DNA of 8,397 nucleotides from Cyanobacteria bacterium OH_CDB_58 (GTDB lineage Bacteria; Cyanobacteriota; Vampirovibrionia; Gastranaerophilales; Gastranaerophilaceae): NCBI GenBank assembly GCA_023435965.1, contig JAEZLC010000005.1:1-8397 (forward strand), in the 5' to 3' direction. A program made the position numbers and the translations under genes. The first letter of the stretch is position 1. Each line of letters begins with the position of its first letter. A model generated the notes under the pieces. It made no database searches. It was not told the DNA's origin and was given only the letters and a program-made list of their open reading frames with translations. Shown piece after piece: positions 5,743 through 8,397 of the stretch.

Positions 5743-6744
5743 TTATGCTTTAAAGCATTCTGATGCACTTGGTGAGGTCTTATTCTCTAATGCTTCAATT
5801 AAGTTTATTAGGTCTGACATGATTTCATTTTCAAAATTTATATTGTGGTGTTTGTTTATTTCTCTTATAAAGTAGCAAGGGCTAGTAACATTTATTTCTA
5901 TAACAGTTTCGTCTATCACATCTAGTCCTATGAGATAAATACCTTTTTTGTTAAGAGTTTTAGCTATGTCTGTCGCTATTTTGAGTTCATTTTCTGACAA
6001 ACTGGCAGGAGCGAAGAACTTATCGTTATGGGTGTTGAATTTAAAATCATTTTCCCCCGGAAGTTTTGTGATGCACTGAGAGTAGACTTTTTCACCTAAA
6101 ATAAGTACTCTTTTATCGCCGTATTGTGCCTTATCCAGATATTTTTGCACCATGACTGACGTTTTTTCGTTGTTTGTTGATGAGAGTATTATTGAATTTA
6201 GATTTTTGTCTTTATGATTAAGGTAGTATACCCCGTTCCCGAAGCACCTGTTAAGGGGTTTTATAACTGCTTCCTTGTGTTCTTCTACGAATTCTTTTAT
6301 CAGCTTTTTTGAGCTTGTGATGATATTTTCTGGGACGTAATTCGGGAAATAGTTTATGTGTGTTTTTTCGTTAAATCCGAGAACGCTTTGAGGATCGTTT
6401 ATGACTATGGTTTTAGTCTTGTCGACAAAATCAAAAACGTAGCAAGAGTTAATGTAGTCAATATCTACAGGGGGGTCTTGTCTGAAGAAAACAACATCAA
6501 AGTCATTAATCAGCTCAATTTTTTCTGAATTTTTATAAAAAATATTGTTTTCTTTTATAAATGTATCGAAAACAAGAGCTTTTCCTTTTGTATCTTCTAC
6601 AAAGAGCCTGTTTTTAGTTGTGATGGATACTTGATAGTCTTTTGATAAGAATTCTTTAATAAACCAAAAATCTGTCACCAGATCATTGAATTCAAAGTGT
6701 TTAAGTTCAATTTCATCAATTATGAATAAAATATTTTTTGTCAT
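5743..6744 (-). CDS. Glutathione synthetase-like ATP-grasp ligase (GshB-related)
   Basis: The family joins glycine to gamma-glutamylcysteine using ATP. Seen in the 333-residue form: the GshB signatures FFRQDPPVDIDYI (86-98), INDPQSV (115-121) with NEK (125-127), ATP-grasp lysine region VIKPLN (160-165), VQKYLDKAQYGDKRV (199-213), and the metal-binding end GLDVIDETVIEINVTSP (273-289). Odd points: the Gly-rich loop usually reading like KPLDGMGG is KPLNRCFGNG, and the usual GNLAAGG-type substrate loop is replaced by FKFNTHNDKF (235-244). The substrate may therefore differ from that of standard GshB. No gshA-like gene is in the window. I chose ATG 6744 because an in-frame TTG at 6792 would fall within the predicted -35 box. 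The ribosome site is weak (AGAG). An extra C-terminal tail of about 15 residues ends in Cys-Phe-Lys-Ala. Confidence 0.82.
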   Translation of the reverse strand: MTKNILFIIDEIELKHFEFNDLVTDFWFIKEFLSKDYQVSITTKNRLFVEDTKGKALVFDTFIKENNIFYKNSEKIELINDFDVVFFRQDPPVDIDYINSCYVFDFVDKTKTIVINDPQSVLGFNEKTHINYFPNYVPENIITSSKKLIKEFVEEHKEAVIKPLNRCFGNGVYYLNHKDKNLNSIILSSTNNEKTSVMVQKYLDKAQYGDKRVLILGEKVYSQCITKLPGENDFKFNTHNDKFFAPASLSENELKIATDIAKTLNKKGIYLIGLDVIDETVIEINVTSPCYFIREINKHHNINFENEIMSDLINLIEALENKTSPSASECFKA

Positions 6745-6763
6745 GGGTGTTCTCTTTTTTTCA

Positions 6764-6792
6764 AATATAACAAGTATGAAAAAAAAAGACAA
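6764..6792 (-). promoter_or_regulatory. Promoter of the GshB-like gene
   Basis: On the minus strand, TTGTCT (complement of 6787-6792) is followed by a 17-bp spacer and TATATT (complement of 6764-6769), preceded by TGT to make an extended -10. Transcription from about 6757 gives a leader of about 13 bases and supports ATG 6744 as the translation start. It separates this gene from the upstream kinase-like gene. Confidence 0.6.
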
Positions 6793-6845
6793 ACTGCTAA
6801 GAGAATGAAATAATAGGCTATTTCTTTAAATAAAAAGTTTCGAAA

Positions 6846-8105
6846 TTAATAAAATGGATAAGGAGATGGTCTGAAGATTTTATAGTAGTCATCTATTGTT
6901 TTTTCAATTTCGTTTTTTATACCCGGATCTTTTATGTAGTAGGTTTTCGTTTTTAATATGCTCATTATTTCTTCACCGCACATGATTAGTTCTTTGCAGT
7001 ATTCTTGAATCTTGTCCTGAGGGGCGTGCTCTATTTTCTGAGCCAGTGCTTTTTTGAATGTATAGTATTCGTTTTTGTTTGATATTTTTTTTGATTCTTT
7101 GTAAAGCTCAGCATACTTTTCGCCCGGGGTGTCGATTAAGTCAAGAGCGAGCGTCAGTCCTATTTTTATGCCGGTTTTGTTTTTGAATTTATTATCCTTG
7201 GTTAGTTCATTCCAGCATTCTTCTTTATTTTCGCAATTATAAATTCTTCTAAACGCAAACCTTGCGTCTTTGTTTTCTGATAAAATCCCTTGAAGTTCAA
7301 TTATCCTGTCTTTAGCCACGGTTATGCCATACTTGTCTAGGTACCCGTAATCGATATGATGTCCTGCTATTTTATTGCTTCCATCATCTCTTGGAATTAT
7401 TCCCAGAAGCAAAGGATTTACGAATTTTTTAGGTGGTTTTGTGTTTTCATCAACGAATTTCGTTACCATGTATCCTGAGTCAATATCGCCAAAGTAGAAT
7501 TTCACACGTTGATTATTGGAGCCGGCATTCTTTTTCCAGTATATTGCTCTGTTTATTTCAATATTTGGTCCTGTTTGCCTGTTGTTAGGGTCGAACGAGT
7601 GATAGATTTTTATTACAAATTTTTCACCAGTCGGCATTCCTTCTATAAGGTATCCATAGCCTGCAGAACCTCTTCCAAGTTTCTTTAGTTCCAATTTTGT
7701 TTTTTTATCAATTATAGACGCTTCAATTAAGGCTTTTGTGAGTTTTTTCGATGCTTTTTTTGCTGCTCTGTCTGAAAACTCGCCTTTCCTAAGAATATCA
7801 GGTATTCGGCTCATATCTGAATATAATTTGTTAATTTTTTCTTTTCTCTCTGATTTTGGAATGTTTTGTATCCAAGAAGGAGGAAGATTTCCCGCAACTC
7901 CTTGAGACTTTGGATGCTTGTATGATGCTTGAGATATTGTTGTGGCATCTTCGTACAATTTTTTTCCAAGATCTTTGCTTAACCCTTTGAAATTAGGATT
8001 GATTAGATTTTTGTTTTGCGAAAGATATTGTGTTGGTTTTCTCTCTAAATACGGTTTATTTATGTTTTTGTTAAAAGAGAAGGATGGCGAAAAATTAATA
8101 ATCAT
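6846..8105 (-). CDS. Protein-kinase-like protein with lineage-type N-terminal motif
   Basis: Residues are numbered for the 419-residue form. The first 135 or so are low in recognisable features and include NPNFKG (36-41). Then comes an apparent kinase N-lobe: glycine-rich loop LGRGSAGYG (143-151), VIK with candidate ATP-binding Lys166, a candidate helix-C Glu183, and a hinge-like YMVTKFV (212-218). A DFG-like Asp252-Tyr-Gly follows. The canonical HRDxKxxN catalytic loop is missing; PRDDGSN (238-244) is the only candidate, and the helices that usually precede it are too short. The rest is a charged helical C-terminal region. It could be a minimal kinase of the kind seen in effectors such as OspG/NleH, or a pseudokinase. 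There is no signal peptide or membrane segment. The start is uncertain: neither ATG 8105 nor the in-frame TTG 8120 has a clear ribosome site, and a long inverted repeat lies across the TTG. Function unknown. Confidence 0.7.
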   Translation of the reverse strand: MIINFSPSFSFNKNINKPYLERKPTQYLSQNKNLINPNFKGLSKDLGKKLYEDATTISQASYKHPKSQGVAGNLPPSWIQNIPKSERKEKINKLYSDMSRIPDILRKGEFSDRAAKKASKKLTKALIEASIIDKKTKLELKKLGRGSAGYGYLIEGMPTGEKFVIKIYHSFDPNNRQTGPNIEINRAIYWKKNAGSNNQRVKFYFGDIDSGYMVTKFVDENTKPPKKFVNPLLLGIIPRDDGSNKIAGHHIDYGYLDKYGITVAKDRIIELQGILSENKDARFAFRRIYNCENKEECWNELTKDNKFKNKTGIKIGLTLALDLIDTPGEKYAELYKESKKISNKNEYYTFKKALAQKIEHAPQDKIQEYCKELIMCGEEIMSILKTKTYYIKDPGIKNEIEKTIDDYYKIFRPSPYPFY

Positions 8106-8107
8106 AA

Positions 8108-8146
8108 GGCACTTTATCAAGTTCGTGAATGATTTAATAAAGTGCC
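8108..8146. repeat. 10-bp perfect inverted repeat upstream of the kinase-like gene
   Basis: GGCACTTTAT (8108-8117) and ATAAAGTGCC (8137-8146) form a perfect 10-bp stem with a 19-base spacer. On the minus strand the stem ends two bases before ATG 8105. It could be a weak terminator for the DsrE-like gene (no strong U-tract follows), an operator, or a hairpin limiting translation of the kinase-like gene. Confidence 0.6.
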
Positions 8147-8170
8147 AAAATGATTTTTTTTGCTAGTATT

Positions 8171-8397
8171 TTATATAAACAGATTCGAGTTAGCCGAATT
8201 TGATTCAGCGACGTATTTTGCCACCCCTGCTATTTCGATTCCATCGATTAGCTCTTCTTGCTTTATTCCCATAACATCCATTGACATATTGCAAGCGATG
8301 AATTTTACTCCGTTTTCCTGAGCACTTTTAATAAGCTCGGTTAATGAAGATACATTTTTATTTTTCATAACCCACTTCATCATTATTGAACCCATAC
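8171..8397 (-). CDS. DsrE/DsrF/DrsH-like family protein, C-terminal part only
   Basis: The gene runs off the right edge; about 75 C-terminal residues are visible. The segment MMKWVMKNKNV, then GVKFIACNMSMDVMGI with a single conserved-looking cysteine, then the ending NLFI, match what I recall of the DrsE_2-type proteins common in anaerobes. These are small Rossmann-like proteins linked to sulfur or persulfide handling, often near rhodanese or CoA-disulfide reductase genes. The Met near the edge at 8393-8395 is probably internal, because family members carry about 80-100 further residues before this point. It is 50 bp upstream of the kinase-like gene's first possible start on the same strand, with a long inverted repeat between. 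The family call is from memory and fairly firm; the substrate is unknown. Confidence 0.8.
   Translation of the reverse strand, partial: MGSIMMKWVMKNKNVSSLTELIKSAQENGVKFIACNMSMDVMGIKQEELIDGIEIAGVAKYVAESNSANSNLFI

Noticed and set aside
5745..5758. 14-bp palindrome ATGCTTTAAAGCAT at the end of the GshB-like gene as a terminator
   Set aside because: It is mostly A/T, its centre leaves little stable stem once a loop is allowed, and there is no uninterrupted U-tract after it.
5570..6744. Graspetide (microviridin-like) system: ATP-grasp ligase beside a small peptide gene
   Set aside because: The peptide has no Asp or Glu, which graspetide ligases need for side-chain esters or amides. The ligase carries GshB signatures, and the peptide has its own promoter.
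6745..6792. TTG start adding 16 residues to the GshB-like protein
   Set aside because: The extension overlaps the predicted -35 and extended -10 boxes, and GshB proteins normally begin close to the ATG 6744 form.
1..8397. tRNA, rRNA, CRISPR array, insertion sequence or attachment site
   Set aside because: No direct-repeat array, transposase, cloverleaf or terminal repeat pair was seen on reading through the window.

Overview
The window is AT-rich and has compact, bacterial-style genes. The most likely source is a gut-type non-photosynthetic cyanobacterial relative (Melainabacteria / Gastranaerophilales). This rests on two lineage-specific-looking proteins (the membrane protein at 4192-5481 and the kinase-like protein at 6846-8105). 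Both carry short Asn/Ser-x-Ser/Asn-Phe-Lys/Gly motifs near a terminus, a habit I associate with that group. The assignment is by pattern memory, not a search. The other genes (hybrid cluster protein, a clostridial-looking Crp/Fnr regulator, a DsrE-like protein) fit an anaerobe.

Layout. 10-1176 (+) encodes a single-module AAA ATPase that may begin before the window. It is separated from the convergent hcp gene (1243-2790, -) by a hairpin terminator that serves both strands. hcp is divergent from a Crp/Fnr-family regulator (2893-3537, +). Between them lies a perfect 5-4-5 inverted repeat centred exactly 41.5 bp upstream of the start predicted from the hcp -10 box, the classical class II activator position. 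The regulator meets a convergent DJ-1/PfpI gene (3534-4121, -) with overlapping stop codons. Further genes on the minus strand, in transcription order from the right edge, are: a partial DsrE-like gene (8171-8397), a kinase-like protein, a divergent glutathione-synthetase-like ATP-grasp ligase with its own extended -10 promoter, a small leader ORF, and the multi-spanning membrane protein.

The most interesting element is the 261-bp gap at 5482-5742. On the minus strand it holds a consensus -35 promoter and a 27-codon ORF with an upstream AAAAGG and three Trp codons (two in tandem). An intrinsic terminator stops about 33 bp short of the membrane-protein gene. The RNA can also form a 1:2 hairpin right after the tandem Trp codons and an 8-bp 2:3 antiterminator, the four-segment arrangement of a ribosome-mediated attenuator. 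It sits in front of a gene that is not a recognisable amino-acid biosynthesis gene.

Functionally, the middle of the window looks like a nitrosative, redox and carbonyl stress neighbourhood (Hcp with a probable HcpR-type regulator, DJ-1/PfpI, a GshB-like ligase, DsrE-like). The genes lie in separate transcription units, so shared regulation is only inferred.
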